Positions 1 through 10,561 are shown, numbered from the stretch's first letter. The stretch: 49,466 bases of DNA from Chara braunii (GCA_003427395.1 BFEA01000059.1:1162154-1211619); one strand, 5' to 3'. The notes: generated from the letters alone by a model not told the origin. Made by a program: numbers and translations.

Positions 1-269
1 AGGTTTTCCTCCCTGCCGTCCGAATGTGCCCGGTCCGAGTTTTTTTTTTTTTTTTTTTTTTTTGATCTGGTGGTTCCGAGTTTCTGGTTTGTAGCCGATC
101 GAAGCCGATCGTCCCGCAGCCAGACGGATGTGCCAGGCTCAGAGTTTCAGGTTTTGCAGCCGATCCACTCGCCGCAGGCAGACGGAGTAGAACCGGTGAC
201 CTCGCCCATAAGAGGCGGATGCCTTTACCACTGCAACCGTGACGGGTGTCGTTCAAAACTGAAGTCATA
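1..269. other. No gene seen; diverged direct repeats with a poly(T) tract
   Basis: No coding signal. The motif GGTCCGAGTTT near 32-42 recurs as GGTTCCGAGTTT at 72-83. A looser copy around 121-150 shares the GATGTGCC and GAGTTTC words, so this looks like a decayed tandem repeat of roughly 50-90 bp with a run of about 24 T (40-63) inside it. Confidence 0.5.
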
Positions 270-696
270 GGGTCTCGCTCCACTACTGTCCACTGTACAA
301 AAACGGACAGTGGTACTTCGCTCCACTTACTGTCCACTGTACATGTGCAAAATGGCTTGGACAGTTTTCAGAAACCCCGTCGGAAATCTACTGTCCGTGA
401 ATGTACAGCTCCCAGCCTGCAAAATTCGTTTAGTGGAAAGTCCTTCAAGGGACTCACCGTGAGGACCCGAATTTGGACAGTGCATCTAGCGTCCGGGCGG
501 ACAAAATCCTTTGGACGCCCTGTCTTGTAGTTCTATCACTGCGTCCGTAGTGAACTCACGAATTTGAGAGGTGGACAGCGGACAGTAAGTGGAGCGATGT
601 CACATTTTCCACTGTCCGCTGTACAATTTTTCGCTCTGACAACTGTCCAAGAAATGTCTGAAAAATTGTACAGTGGACAGTAGTGGAGCGAGACCC
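270..696. mobile_element. TIR element (MITE), 427 bp, 31-bp perfect inverted termini, ATA target duplication
   Basis: The left end (270-300) begins GGGTCTCGCTCCACTACTG and is matched exactly, in inverse, by 666-696. Both ends are flanked by ATA (267-269 and 697-699), a 3-bp target-site duplication. The outer 16 bases resemble the elements at 3251 and 7403, so this is the long member of the same family. Interior words such as TGTCCACTGTAC occur repeatedly in both orientations as subterminal repeats. There is no transposase ORF, so it is non-autonomous. Three-bp duplications fit PIF/Harbinger- or CACTA-type transposases; I cannot assign the superfamily. Confidence 0.85.
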
Positions 697-907
697 ATAC
701 CGTATGTGTCCCACACGTGAACTGATGGTCTAGAAGCCACCTCATACGAGGGCTTTCCTGGATGTATCTGCCCAGAATCACAACGCAGCCTGGGTGTATC
801 TGACAGCAATTACGTTCTGGGCTCACTCGAGATAGTTATAGCTCGAGTATATATGCTTTTTCAGTTCGCGTCTGGGAAAAAAGTATGTGCAAACGAATTT
901 GAGTCCG

Positions 908-1076
908 GGGGCCCGAGTCCCACTAGCAGCGTTGAGCTACCTCAACACGCCTGAATCTGGACGTGTTTGTGGAGACGTGCAGTTCAGGAAACTCGACACC
1001 ATTTCTGCACATCTCCGCAAAAGCGTCCATATTCAGGCGTTGAGGTAGCTCAACGCTGCTAGTGGGACTTGGCCCC
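908..1076. mobile_element. TIR element (MITE), about 169 bp with about 50-bp arms
   Basis: The left arm holds CCCACTAGCAGCGTTGAGCT then ACCTCAAC(AC)GCCTGAAT. The right arm (about 1025-1076) is its inverse with one 2-bp indel and a few changes near the tip. Termini are GGGGC-type. The central part carries TGGACG/CGTCCA and CTGCACATCTCCGC boxes, which recur in the degraded hairpin at 3955-4080. No ORF. The target duplication is not clear. Confidence 0.8.
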
Positions 1077-1311
1077 GGCTTTTTCTCTCATTGAGAGGGG
1101 GCTCACCGGGTTGCGTTCTCTCTTGTTCATATTTCTCAGTGCTGACTCCTTTTTCTTCCCAAGTGCTTTCAGTATTTTTCTTCACTCGATGGTATGCTTA
1201 CTCGTTAGCCCGGGTTAAGAGCTATATGGGCTGTTGAGATATACGGGCTGTTCAATAACGAAGATCAACCGTTATGGTTCATAAAGTACTAGTCTGTTAA
1301 TCTTCGTAAAT

Positions 1312-1373
1312 GAGACTTCATCCCCGGCTTGGAAAAAAAAAAAAAAAAAAAAAAAAAAAGAGACTTTGTCCCC
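1312..1373. repeat. Poly(A) insertion bounded by a 14-bp direct repeat
   Basis: GAGACTTCATCCCC (1312-1325) and GAGACTTTGTCCCC (1360-1373) bracket GGCTTGG plus about 26 A. The two differences are neighbouring C/T and A/G changes. This is the structure expected for an extremely 5'-truncated poly(A)-tailed retroinsertion with target-site duplication. The same pattern recurs at 2721 and 29026. Confidence 0.6.
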
Positions 1374-1499
1374 TGATGGTCGAGATGTTTGCTGGAACTT
1401 TATCCAACCCGAGGACACCGGGTCACGTCTGAGATAGATCTGTCCCCAGAGGACGGACACCGGGATACGCGTACGCACATCTGGGTTAAATCTGAAGGT

Positions 1500-1700
1500 T
1501 ACGTACGTCTGGGATTACCCGGCCTCCATTCGGGGTTATATATGGGGGTTATTCAGTGATGATACCCAGAAGTGTAACTCCAGAAATGTAAACCCGGATA
1601 TAGCCCAGTGTAACCCGGATGTAGAGGCGTGATGGAACCCAGATGTAGGCCTGGTGTCACCCGGATGTAACCCGTATATAACCCAGATGTACGGATGTGA
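1500..1700. repeat. Degenerate tandem repeat with ACCCGGATGTA core
   Basis: Variants of ACCCGGATGTA and ACCCAGATGTA recur about every 12-40 bases, with irregular spacing. It is followed by a (TG)n run near 1709-1722. Nothing suggests coding. Confidence 0.5.
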
Positions 1701-1994
1701 CTCCTGTTGTGTGTGTGTGTGTTAACAGACCGCAGCAAGACCTCTATTTGTATCTGTGAAGGTGTCAAAATGTGTGTGCGTGTGATTTCCTTCTGCATGT
1801 ATGGGGACTCGATGAAGTGCATAATACATGGAGCGAGCTCTACGCTCTTGACCATGCGGGGTTGGCAAATGTCGGCTTCCTCTTTTGATGGATTGATGGA
1901 CTCGGTCTATTTTTTGGCTTTTTTTTTGTTGGTTTGGGGGGCACCGTCCTTATAGGCTGGGACCGGTTTGGACGGTAAACGCCATGATTGGTTT

Positions 1995-2042
1995 GAATAG
2001 AATCTACTGTCCTTCTAACTTTCTTTTTTTTTTTCTTTTTTT

Positions 2043-2087
<45 letters not shown>

Positions 2088-2123
2088 GTGGAGGGGGGTT
2101 GGATTAGAATAGAATCTACTGTC
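1995..2123. repeat. Poly(T)-poly(G) tract (42 G) bounded by a 17-bp exact direct repeat
   Basis: GAATAGAATCTACTGTC occurs at 1995-2011 and again at 2107-2123. Between them lie a T-rich stretch, an uninterrupted run of 42 G (2045-2086), and GGAGGGGGG-like sequence. The exact flanking repeat suggests a target-site duplication or slippage. A 42-base G run is prone to sequencing and assembly error, so its length is uncertain. Confidence 0.8.
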
Positions 2124-2201
2124 AGCACGACGTGTGTAAGGTTGTTGAACGTTCGGTTTTCCAGGAAGTCAGGGGCTCGGTTCCCACTTGCACGCAGTAC
2201 G

Positions 2202-2279
2202 AGATCCTGGCCGTTGATCTTTGGTTGAAGTACTCGCCCCAGATCCTGGCCGTTGATCTTTGGTTGAAGTACTCGCCCC
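2202..2279. repeat. Perfect 39-bp tandem duplication
   Basis: Two head-to-tail copies of a 39-bp unit start AGATCCTGGCCGTTGATCTT and end GTACTCGCCCC. The upstream flank (TCCCACTTGCACGCAGTACG) resembles the left arm of the element at 3022-3124, so the duplication arose inside a relative of that element. Confidence 0.8.
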
Positions 2280-2720
2280 AGGTCTATTCTTACCGGGCTT
2301 TAGTGGGCCGTTTTCGAATATAGGAGGGGTCCTATTTTTTGTTGGGTCTTACCGCATGGCTGACGACCCTGCTGTGGAAGTACTCTCCCTTTTTTTTGTT
2401 TGTTTTTGGAAGGGGGGGGGATACAGCCCTCCGCTTTTTGTAATTGTATCCATGTGTGAGATTCGAGCTCATGACCTGTTTAGTAACAGTGGCATTTGTG
2501 TGTACCCTTGGGTCAAAGAGGCCAGGTAGGGCCAACTTTGAGTCATTCCAATGTTTGGCGAGTGCATCCACCGTAGATTCTGAGAAAATCTAGGGGAAGG
2601 CCAAGTCGGAGAGAGGCGGCTGTAATGAGATCGTCGACCAAGCCCAAGTGGCTGAACGCTGTGCACCCACGAACTGTCGATAGAGACCAGAGCTCGAGTA
2701 CTGATGACTGATGATTTCGA

Positions 2721-2743
2721 AGAAGGAATGGGTGAAATAACTA

Positions 2744-2775
<32 letters not shown>

Positions 2776-2789
2776 GAATGGGTGAAATA
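2721..2789. repeat. Near tail-only poly(A) insertion with 19-bp exact target duplication
   Basis: AGAAGGAATGGGTGAAATA is present at 2721-2739 and 2771-2789. The insert between them is only ACTAACTT plus about 23 A. Exact duplication plus an A tail fits target-primed reverse transcription of almost nothing but a tail. The right copy continues into SINE-like sequence. Confidence 0.7.
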
Positions 2790-2866
2790 GCTCTTGAACT
2801 TGAATTCCCTGGGGCCGATCAGTTTGACGATGGTACCGCAAGGCTCTCGCCCTCCTTTTGAGAAAA
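2783..2866 (+). mobile_element. SINE 3' fragment (sense)
   Basis: The block AATTCCCTGGGGCCGATCAG, then TTTGACGATGGTACC and CTCTCGCCCT, matches the conserved 3' region of the fuller SINEs at 18300-18446 and 19380-19540, which lie on the opposite strand. The tRNA-like head is not recognisable here. Confidence 0.6.
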
Positions 2867-3021
2867 GGAGATCGTGTCTTGTGTCCCAAGTCAAAAATCT
2901 GGAACAGTATACTGTAGGGCAATTGGGTCGAAGTAGGAGTGGGTGAAGCCAAGTGGCATCACGGAGGAGATAGCATTCACTACGCTGCTGTCTTTTCACA
3001 GAGTAACAAATCCCCTTTTCT

Positions 3022-3124
3022 GGGGCTAAGTAGGTCCCACTTGAACGAACTACGAGATACTGACCGTAGATAGCAAAGATCAACGACCGAAATCTCCTAA
3101 TTTGCGCAAGTGGGACCTTGCCCC
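3022..3124. mobile_element. Short TIR element (MITE), about 103 bp
   Basis: The left end GGGGCTAAGTAGGTCCCACT pairs with the right end AAGTGGGACCTTGCCCC, with a small indel. The ends resemble those of the 908-1076 element (GGGGC then GTCCCACT), so they may be one family. No ORF. Confidence 0.65.
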
Positions 3125-3250
3125 TGGTGTAGAGCTTTTCGTTCCGTGTCTATTATACTCTTGCAGTGTGAGGGCATACTCACACTGGCCCTTTTTCCAC
3201 TAAGCGCTGGAGTCGAAGTCTGATGGCCGTGATTAGAGTTAGATACGTAG

Positions 3251-3375
3251 AGGCCTCGCTCCACTACTCACCAAATGTGCAAAATGAGAACGAATCTTTC
3301 GCTAGAACATGGGAAGATGCACCGCCTTATTTTCTGTCTTCTGTGCATGTGGTGAGTTTTAGTGGAGCGAGGCCC
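3251..3375. mobile_element. TIR element (MITE), GGCCTCGCTCCACTA family, 125 bp
   Basis: The left end AGGCCTCGCTCCACTACTCA is the inverse of the right end, which reads ..TAGTGGAGCGAGGCCCT. The interior (GAGAACGAATCTTTCGCTAG, then GAAGATGCACCG) is shared with the copy at 7403-7526. Flanks TAG/TAT do not make a clean duplication here, whereas the sister copy has TTT/TTT. Confidence 0.8.
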
Positions 3376-3510
3376 TATTCCCTGAGACTGGACTGAGGGA
3401 ATTTTCGTTGTTGACATAAAGATCCGTTCAGAATACTTCCTCTGTCCTTTGGGACATCCGTTACATTTTTTATTTTATTTATTATTATTATTATTATTAT
3501 TTTTTTTGGT

Positions 3511-3562
3511 AAGGGCGATGGCCTTGAGGTACTATCATCGGACTAACCAGGCCAGGTAAATT
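3511..3562 (-). mobile_element. SINE 3' fragment (antisense)
   Basis: AAGGGCGATGGCCTTGAGGT, then ATCGGACTAACCAGGCCAGG, is the reverse complement of the SINE 3' consensus. It is preceded by an ATT-rich run and T tract (about 3463-3508), the complement of an A-rich tail. Confidence 0.6.
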
Positions 3563-3954
3563 CAGTCTTGTGTCTAATCTGACAACGGTGGCCTTTTCAG
3601 CCCAGGGTGGCCTGATAGCCTTAGGGTGGCCTGGAACGATACAGAGAAGTAAAAAAAAAAAAGAAAAGAAAAAGAAGTCTTCCCACGAACACGTCGCACC
3701 CTGATCATGAATGTATGCGAGGTATCTATACGATGGGCGTCGAACCACCACTCACAACATTCGACACGTATCTGGGCCGCTGAATCGACCAGATGCACAC
3801 GGACTGAGTGACAGATGTGAATCCGTAGGGACGAGATTATACGTACTTTGTCAATCGTGCAGTGGAGCGAGGCCCCATGTTCGGTATGGTATATGATGAG
3901 GGTGCGTGTGTTTGGGAGGAAAGACGGTAGTGTATGTACGTCCGCACACTCGGC

Positions 3955-4080
3955 GTCGGTAAATCCACACGCATGAATTTGGACGCTTTTGTAGAGAGAG
4001 GCAGGATGTCGAGAAAGACCTCCTGCTTTTCTGCATCTCTGCATTAAACGCATCTAGATTCAGGCACTGAATCCTATCCT
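3955..4080. mobile_element. Degraded hairpin element related to the 908-1076 MITE; solo arm of another MITE at 3859-3876
   Basis: TGAATTTGGACGCTTTTGTAGAGA faces TCTGCATTAAACGCATCTAG and ATTCAGGCACTG in inverse, like the subterminal boxes of the 908-1076 element. Just upstream, AGTGGAGCGAGGCCCC at about 3861-3876 is a lone arm of the GGCCTCGCTCCACTA family. I found no partner arm for it. Confidence 0.45.
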
Positions 4081-4436
4081 CTTTGCCAGTGGTACCTCAA
4101 CCTAGAGGAATTAACTGACATCGCTGCAGGAGCGGAATCTTTCTGTTTGTGGCTTTGCTCGACATTCAATTTCTTTTTTTTTTTTTTTTTTCCCCTTGCT
4201 CTCTGCGATTCGTATTGACGAATACTCGAATCGTTTGCGCAAGCGGTCAAAAGGACGAGAGATGCGTATTTGAAAAAGGTGGGCAGGGATATAAGTTGAG
4301 GTGCGCGCAAACGACTGCACGCGTGGTCGTGATTTCGATCCAGGGATCCGGACCTTCGACTGTGTTGCACTCCATACACAGTGATCAGGCATAGCGAGGC
4401 CAATGACGACAACGCCAATGATGTTTTGATCTGCAG

Positions 4437-4464
4437 TCACAGACACAGACACAGACACAGACAG

Positions 4465-4496
<32 letters not shown>

Positions 4497-4497
4497 C
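4437..4497. repeat. (CACAGA)n then (GA)n microsatellite
   Basis: ACAGACACAGACACAGACAG-type repeats run into about 12 GA units. Similar GA or CT tracts occur at 5539-5575, 10375-10412, 10565-10608, 32882-32936, 41928-41954 and 42524-42544. Confidence 0.9.
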
Positions 4498-4499
4498 TC

Positions 4500-5518
4500 T
4501 GTCAGATTGCAATCTCTCGCTCGTTCTATTCCTGAGGCGGGAACAGGTCTTTTTCGGCGGAATAGCCGTCCGCTTTCGGGATGCGCATACCTACTTTGTC
4601 ATGGTTGGCGGGGAAAACAGGCGAACGAGGGTACCGCGGGTGGCGCTGGCCTTTTAAGAAGAAATCCCATTCAGCTCAAGGTGGCAAACCACCTCAATTT
4701 CGACATCATGTGAGAGTAAAACCCTCGTTGTCCTTCGAAAACAAACAAGAGAAAAAAAAGAGGAAAAAAAAAAGACCCTTGTTCGCCTCCATCCCTGTGA
4801 CGTGATTTACTGTTCCTACGGTAGAATGACACGTTCGTGGAGGGGGGGCAAAAGGGGAACCAATCACCTACCTACTGCTCATAGCGCGGCACCCAGTCAC
4901 TCGACTCCCCCCTCTTCCCCCGCGGTCGGTAAATGAAGCCTTTTTCCCGCGTTTTACGGACATAAAGGAAGGGGGGGGGGGTTGAGGAGGGGGCCGGTTG
5001 GGCCCTGTTTGTTGCCGGAAGGGGGCTAGGGCGCCGAGAGCTGAGGGGAAAGACAACTTTTCTCTCTTGCCTGCCATCTGCCCGCCGGTGGGGGGGGGGG
5101 AGTATCTTTCTCTGTGGTTTTGGCATGAACGGTCAAGAGGTTGCAAGTACTCCCCTCCCTTCTGACCCTCCCATCTATCCACTCATCCATCATCTTCGCA
5201 TCAACGGGCATGTTATGAAGGTGGCACGTGTTGGGTGCGGCGGGTTGAAGTCGATTGTGGATCGGACACAGCAAGGAAAGGGGGAGGGAAAGTTCTTTTT
5301 CGCATGTTTTGGCTGCTGTGTGGGCCTGCTGCTGCTGCTGCTGATGATGATGATGCTCATGCTCGGATATGCTGTAAGAGAAGCTAACTGGTCTTTCGAG
5401 AGGTATAAGGACATATAGGCGTGGGGATGTTCTATACCGAGCCTTGGTCGTCATCGACCGACGAAGGCATGGGTTGCAGGCGGTAGTTGTCGCACACACC
5501 CAATTGCCGGCCACAAAT

Positions 5519-5576
<58 letters not shown>

Positions 5577-6200
5577 GAAGTCATCGGCGCATGGCAGCTG
5601 CATATGCTTCCCGAGCAGAGGTTCAGAGACTCGCGATGGCGACGATAATGGAGATGATAGAGTTGATGCTAACGAACGTGGTAATGATGATAGAGACGAT
5701 GTGCAGATGATGGTCAATGATCAGTCTTTTGTCCTTCGTTGCTTTGTGTGTTTGTTCTTCGTTCTCAAAGAGTGTTGTCATCGTATCTGCACTACGGTAG
5801 TTATTTCAGCCATCGTCATCATCTCACCCCCATCTTCTTCCTTTTTCGATAGATGCATGCATTATGTTTTTTTTTTTTTTGGGTGGGTGGGGGGAGAGGG
5901 CGGGGGCAGATGCGTGATAATCTTACGACGATTGCTTTTACCCTCCCTACCTTTGCGTATTTTCCCAGTTCCGGCGATCTGGAATAGAACGCCCCTAGGC
6001 GATTCAGTTGTCTCCTCTCTACCTAAATGTGCCTCCATCCGAAGGTTGATGTCCACATCCACTCTCCCATAAACCGCTGGTCTAACCCCCCATCAGCAGG
6101 CTGTAAATGGGGGGACTGACCCCTTTACAGTGAGCTTGGTAGATCGTCTGTCCCGTCCCGTATCAGCTTGCACTGATCTGTGAATGGTTCTTTGCGCGGG
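4500..6200. other. No gene seen; low-complexity and microsatellite-rich sequence
   Basis: Several ORFs of 60-180 codons exist on both strands, but all are built from poly-purine, CTG, GAT or TG/AG repeats and show no family motif. A (TG)n-(AG)n compound microsatellite lies at 5518-5575. GGAATAGAACGCCCC at about 5980-5994 may be a scrap of the GAATAGAACGCCC MITE family. Confidence 0.5.
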
Positions 6201-6202
6201 TT

Positions 6203-6240
6203 AGTACCGTCTTCACCCGAATAGAACACCCGGTCACTTG
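6203..6240. mobile_element. Solo arm of GAATAGAACGCCC hairpin MITE
   Basis: AGTACCGTCTTCACCCGAAT, then AGAACACCCGGTCA, matches the left arm of the complete elements at 7075 and 42868. A short TATTCGGGG follows at once instead of the usual spacer, so the element is internally deleted or truncated. Confidence 0.65.
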
Positions 6241-7074
6241 TATTCGGGGCCAATTTTCAGTCTAGATATGGCGATAACGACCAGATCTCTCGATTGGTGT
6301 GAAGGCTGTAGTAGTACCTTCTCAGGCAATGGCAAGGAACAATCAATGCAGTGCAGTGTAACGCGTCGACTCACTCTCAAGTCTCTTCCTTGCGCGTCGA
6401 TTGTCGAGTCTCTTCCTTGCTCTTGACAAGATTAAAGATCCTCTTGCTTGTTTGATTTTGATTGACGAAAGAATTTGAAAGATAGAATATGACTTCGACC
6501 ACGAAAATTCGGCCGTGGCTTAATTACTGTATCGTACGTATACGTCCGCCTCTGGCAGCTGCTTGCTACTATGGATCGATTTTGTGAATGCCATGCCTTA
6601 GGCAGCTTTCGGTAAATTTTGTGGATGTCCTTCTGGCATCGTGTGCGAAGAAGAAACAAAGGAGACGTTACATACAGAATGATGGCAAGCGAATGTACGG
6701 AAAATGTGATCTTAGAGAGTACTCGCAATATACTAAGTTTTTCGACAAAGCTCTGGACGTGATTGCGGTCAGAGTCATCCAGTTTTGGCCGTAATTGCGT
6801 TCAGATGCATTCTGCAATGTGCTAGTGTTAGTATGCCCTTCTGTACGATGATGTTATTGTCGTCCCCTGTATCTGTTTGTATGAGTATTCACCCTTTAGA
6901 CACCGGTCTGGACTCGTTTATCAGCCCGATTCAAGCAAGAATGGCGATGCAAATGGTCCCCGTTAACATGTCTTGGATCGTTTCTGGGATGTATACGGAC
7001 CGCGTTTACGACCAAATTCAGTCGAAATTGTCGTAATGTGGATGTGTATGCCCTTTGCGAGGGGCTACCGTCTT

Positions 7075-7178
7075 CATCCGAATAGAACGCCTGGTCATGA
7101 TGATCGCTGCATCTGGACTGAAAGTTGCCCGAAGTACAGCCGTAATGACTGGGCGTTCTATTCGGATGAAGACGGTAG
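7075..7178. mobile_element. Hairpin MITE, GAATAGAACGCCC family, about 104 bp
   Basis: The left arm CTACCGTCTTCATCCGAATA, then GAACGCCTGGTCAT, faces an inverse right arm ending ATTCGGATGAAGACGGTAG. The loop carries GCATCTGGACTGAAAGTTG, also found in the copies at 10756 and 42868. With arms of about 36 bases and a short loop, the transcript would be a long hairpin. Confidence 0.9.
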
Positions 7179-7402
7179 TCTTCTGGCATACTGAAACGAG
7201 CACTTTTCGGGCAACCTGTCCGTGATTGCGGTCAGATACGTCCTGGAATGGCCTAGTATAGGCGCGGCGCTTGATGACACCGTTCTGTTAGTGCGCACCG
7301 TTTTAGGCAGACTCATAAGAACCTACTTATCATTCGGAATCAGCTGACAGGGAACAGGTGCAAGTCAGCCTCTTGTGGTCATGTTATGGTGGGGTCGGGT
7401 TT

Positions 7403-7526
7403 GGGCCTCTCGCTCCACTACTCTCCAAACGTGCGAGATGAGAATGAATCTTCCGCTATAACATGGAAAGATGCACCGTCATAGTTTTTGTCTTTTGTGC
7501 ATGTGGAGAGTAGTCGAGCCAGGCCC
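7403..7526. mobile_element. TIR element (MITE), GGCCTCGCTCCACTA family, TTT target duplication
   Basis: The left end GGGCCTCTCGCTCCACTACT pairs with a right end reading ..AGTAGTCGAGCCAGGCCC. The interior matches the 3251 copy closely. Flanks are TTT at 7400-7402 and 7527-7529. Together with ATA around the 270-696 element, this supports a 3-bp duplication for the family. Confidence 0.85.
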
Positions 7527-8703
7527 TTTGTATCGCGAGTCGAGCGGTTTAGGCCCAAGGAAATGTAAACGAAATGATACAAGTAAAAGGTAGGTACGAA
7601 ACGCGAGGAAATAAATGCTGCCGTCTTCCCCCGAGCACAACAAAACCTGTTTGCTGTGGCTGCATCTACCCACGATCAGCGGTCGTTTACGTTCCATGAT
7701 GAAATTGTTTCCCGGATAAAAGGCAGGGCGCAATATATTGAAGTAGTGGCTGCTGATAAGTGCAAAGAACAGTTAAGCAAGTAATTGGCTTGTGATGATC
7801 GTGTCACAACCGAAGCAAGTGACCATTTAACGCTAAATTACACGCTTTCGTGTATCGTAGCGTTATGTTGTCATAATTTGCTTCGGAGAACATTATTGTG
7901 CTCCTCCCTCCTCCATGGAAGTACCTAACTTTGTTCCGTCGTCGCATGAAGCGTGGGCGTTTGCGGGCAAGTGTTATCTAGCACTCGCTTGGGCAATACT
8001 CGCACTATGACTTTCGAAATGCATCTGACTGGAAGTACGTCCAGACGAGGATGCATCTGACCTTAATCACGTCCAGAGATCAGTCGAGAAAGTCCTAATG
8101 TGAGTATGCCCTTACATTGTTTGGGTTTGATTACCATTTGGTCGTCTGGCGAGCGCCAGCTGCTGTGCTGTAGGTCTCCATTTACTGTCAGCAAGCGATT
8201 CAAGCGATTCCCCCCACTCCTCAAATCCTCCCCTCGGCGACGACCCTCCCATTCCTCACACACTCTCTCAATGGCACGTATACTCGTCTTTCTATTGCCG
8301 CAGCGCGAATGGATGGATGGCAGGGAGCCACGCGCCACGCTTGAGTTGTCCTTTTCAGGGTGCGCAGACGCAGACGTCGCAACGTCTCTCTGCTTTTTGT
8401 TCTTTTCTTTTCTCTGCTCTCAATGGTGGCATGGAGTGACATGTGCATTGCTTCTGTCGTGTTCGTTCGTGCTTTTTCTTTAATGAATGCGTGTGTGTGC
8501 TTGTTGCTGGGTATGGGGTTTTGTTATGGTCCCGGAGGGAGGGAGGGGTATTTGGGCCGGGGGGAAGGGGTGGACGGCGACTGGGTGGGAGTTCCTCGGG
8601 ACGAGGGAGCGGTGGGTGGCTTGAGTCAGAATCGTGGTTTTGGTTTTATAACGTGTTTTTTTCTCGCCAATGTGATAATCTGTTGGCTCGTCTGTTGGTG
8701 CAG

Positions 8704-9878
8704 GAGGAGGGTAAAGATCAAGATCGGACAGGAGGTCGAAGTGATAGCTCGAATAATTCCAACGAGTACGAATCAGCGGAGGAGACCGGAGGAGGAGGAG
8801 AAGAAGGTGATGCTGAGTGTGACGGAGAGGGCGAGCAGGGGGATGAAGAGTTTGACGGGCCGGATACGTCTTCGTTGACGGCGTTTTTGCTGTCTCTATT
8901 GAGCGTCTCGTCGTCGCACAAAAGGGCGCGAAAAAAGCGGGCGAAGAGGACAAAGGACGGAGAAGGACGAGGAAGAGGAGGAGGGGAGACGGGAACAGGA
9001 AAGGGCGGGGATAGGGAAGGGGGGGGGAAGGGGGATCGCAAAGGTGGAGGCGAAGAGACGTCGACGCTGTGTAGCGGAGGAGAGGGGGAAAGGAACGGCA
9101 CTACCACCTCAGGGGGATTCTCTGGGGCCGGTAGCAAGTCCGACAGGGAAGCGACCGGAGCCGGTGCGGATGACAGAGAGAGAGTCCGACGAGGCTGTAG
9201 TGAGACTTCAGATGTGGCCGACAGCGACGATAGGGTCGAAAGACGTGGCGGTAACGACAGGCTGGGGGGAAGAAGAGCGAGGGTACAGGACGGCGAGGGA
9301 AGGGGAGAAGGAGGAGGAGAAAGCGAGAGAGAGGACCTTGACTACTCGGGAGATTCTCGCGGCGGCGACGATAGCAACGCATCGGAAGCAGTCAGAAGGG
9401 GAAGAAGCCGGAGACGGCAAAGGGGGCGGCGTGAGGCACAGAGAAGCGGAGGAGGAGGAGGAGGAGGTGGAGGTGGTGGAGTTCTCAAGGAGTCGGAGGA
9501 TTCACACGGCTGTTACGACGACGCCGACGTAGTCGATTGGCAGTTGGTCTGCCCTGCTGACGTGGACGACCTCTCTTCTTCTCGCGCTGCTGGCGATAGC
9601 CAGGGGGACCACCTTGCGCACGCGGCGGCTAACCAGCCCGCCAAGACGGGTAACAGTATGTCCACCGTTGGGGGGTGTAGAACGACTCCGGAACCTGCGA
9701 TGTTGCGGAGTCAGTTCTCCCCCCGCGTCCAGCACTCGTCCGCTTGTCCTGCAGCGGCGGTAATTGCTCCACCTCCGATGTCGGACCCGTCGTCCATCTT
9801 GAAGGATAATCATCGGGCTGTGCTGTGCAAATCGCTTCCCGCACTATGCAGGGGAAGGAGCTGGGTTCTGCTGTACAG
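8704..9878 (+). CDS. TLDc gene, first recognised exon: low-complexity region and start of TLDc
   Basis: The acceptor follows a pyrimidine-rich tract (TCTGTTGGTGCAG, ending at 8703) and the donor is CTGTACAG/GTACG at 9878/9879. The open frame runs further upstream to 8443, but it has no ATG and its composition changes, so I start the exon at the acceptor. The encoded 391 residues are rich in G, R, E, D and S, with a poly-Gly run from GGA repeats at 9451-9480. The end, LPALCRGRSWVLLY, starts the TLDc domain. The exon is strongly purine-biased on the coding strand, unlike its neighbours, and this also creates long meaningless ORFs on the other strand. Confidence 0.8.
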
Positions 9879-10370
9879 GTACGAAGCAAATACCCATCCC
9901 TTGGAAACGGCAGTGATTGAGAAGAGGGTGGTCGGGCGGGAACATGTATGGCAGAAGCGTAGCTAAGATCGAAATGTCTGTCTGCGTTCCTCTATACTTG
10001 AGTGCATGGCGGGCTTTCTTGTGCGCATGTTTTTCTGTTTGTTTTTTTTTTTTTTTTTTTTTTTCGGATGGACCACGGATCAGATAGCAAACGGATCAGA
10101 ACACGAAACTGCACTTGATCTTACCTAAAGGCCGAGAAAGGTATCTTGTGCGGCTGTTATAGTTGCCCTAAATTGCGCAGCTGCATCATGCCCTTGCGTG
10201 GCTGTTAGAAAGGATTTCTGTTATACAAACCTGTCAAGGAATGATGTGATTGAACTGTGTGGTTGGAAAGGGGACGCACGAGGCGACAAGATGAGGTCGA
10301 AGTGGGAGTATGGATCGTTCATGCTGTGCTTTGCTTCGTCCATGTTGCACCTCTAATGCCCGCGCACGCT

Positions 10371-10404
<34 letters not shown>

Positions 10405-10561
10405 TCTGTGTCTGTCTGTGATTGAACTCTGGTTACAAAAGGGAGGCAAGAGGGAATAAGATGAGCTCGAAGTGGGACTCTGGATCATGTTCGGCTTTGA
10501 TATATGTTGCACCTCTCGTTGTCGCTCTGGTTAATACGTGGATCCTTCTAATGCCTGCCCA

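Larger units (their letters stand above)
6762..8115. repeat. Dispersed repeat with ATTGCGGTCAGA / ACGTCCAGA / GAGTATGCCCTT boxes (copies at 6762, 7222 partial, 8010-8115; more at 11410-11485)
   Basis: The word order GCATCTGACC..TAATCACGTCCAG..AAAGTCCTAATG..GAGTATGCCCTT at 8050-8115 is echoed at 6762-6835, partly at 7222-7255, and at 11410-11485 (GCATCCGACTACAGTTACGT). Divergence is high. The GAGTATGCCCT box also appears in the arrays at 27484 and 27606 and just upstream of the GT29 gene (39751). This may be an old TIR-element terminus. Confidence 0.45.

Noticed and set aside
5518-6072. 184-residue ORF
   Set aside because: Starts in TG/AG microsatellite and is low complexity; no motif or splice evidence.
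8443-8703. Upstream extension of the TLDc exon frame
   Set aside because: The frame is open but begins without an ATG and has noncoding-like composition; a good acceptor lies at 8703. I treat it as intron.
8718-9420. Long minus-strand ORFs rich in Ser/Pro opposite the first TLDc exon
   Set aside because: They are mirror images of the purine-rich coding strand and have no motif; the plus-strand frame ends in recognisable TLDc sequence with a matching splice donor.
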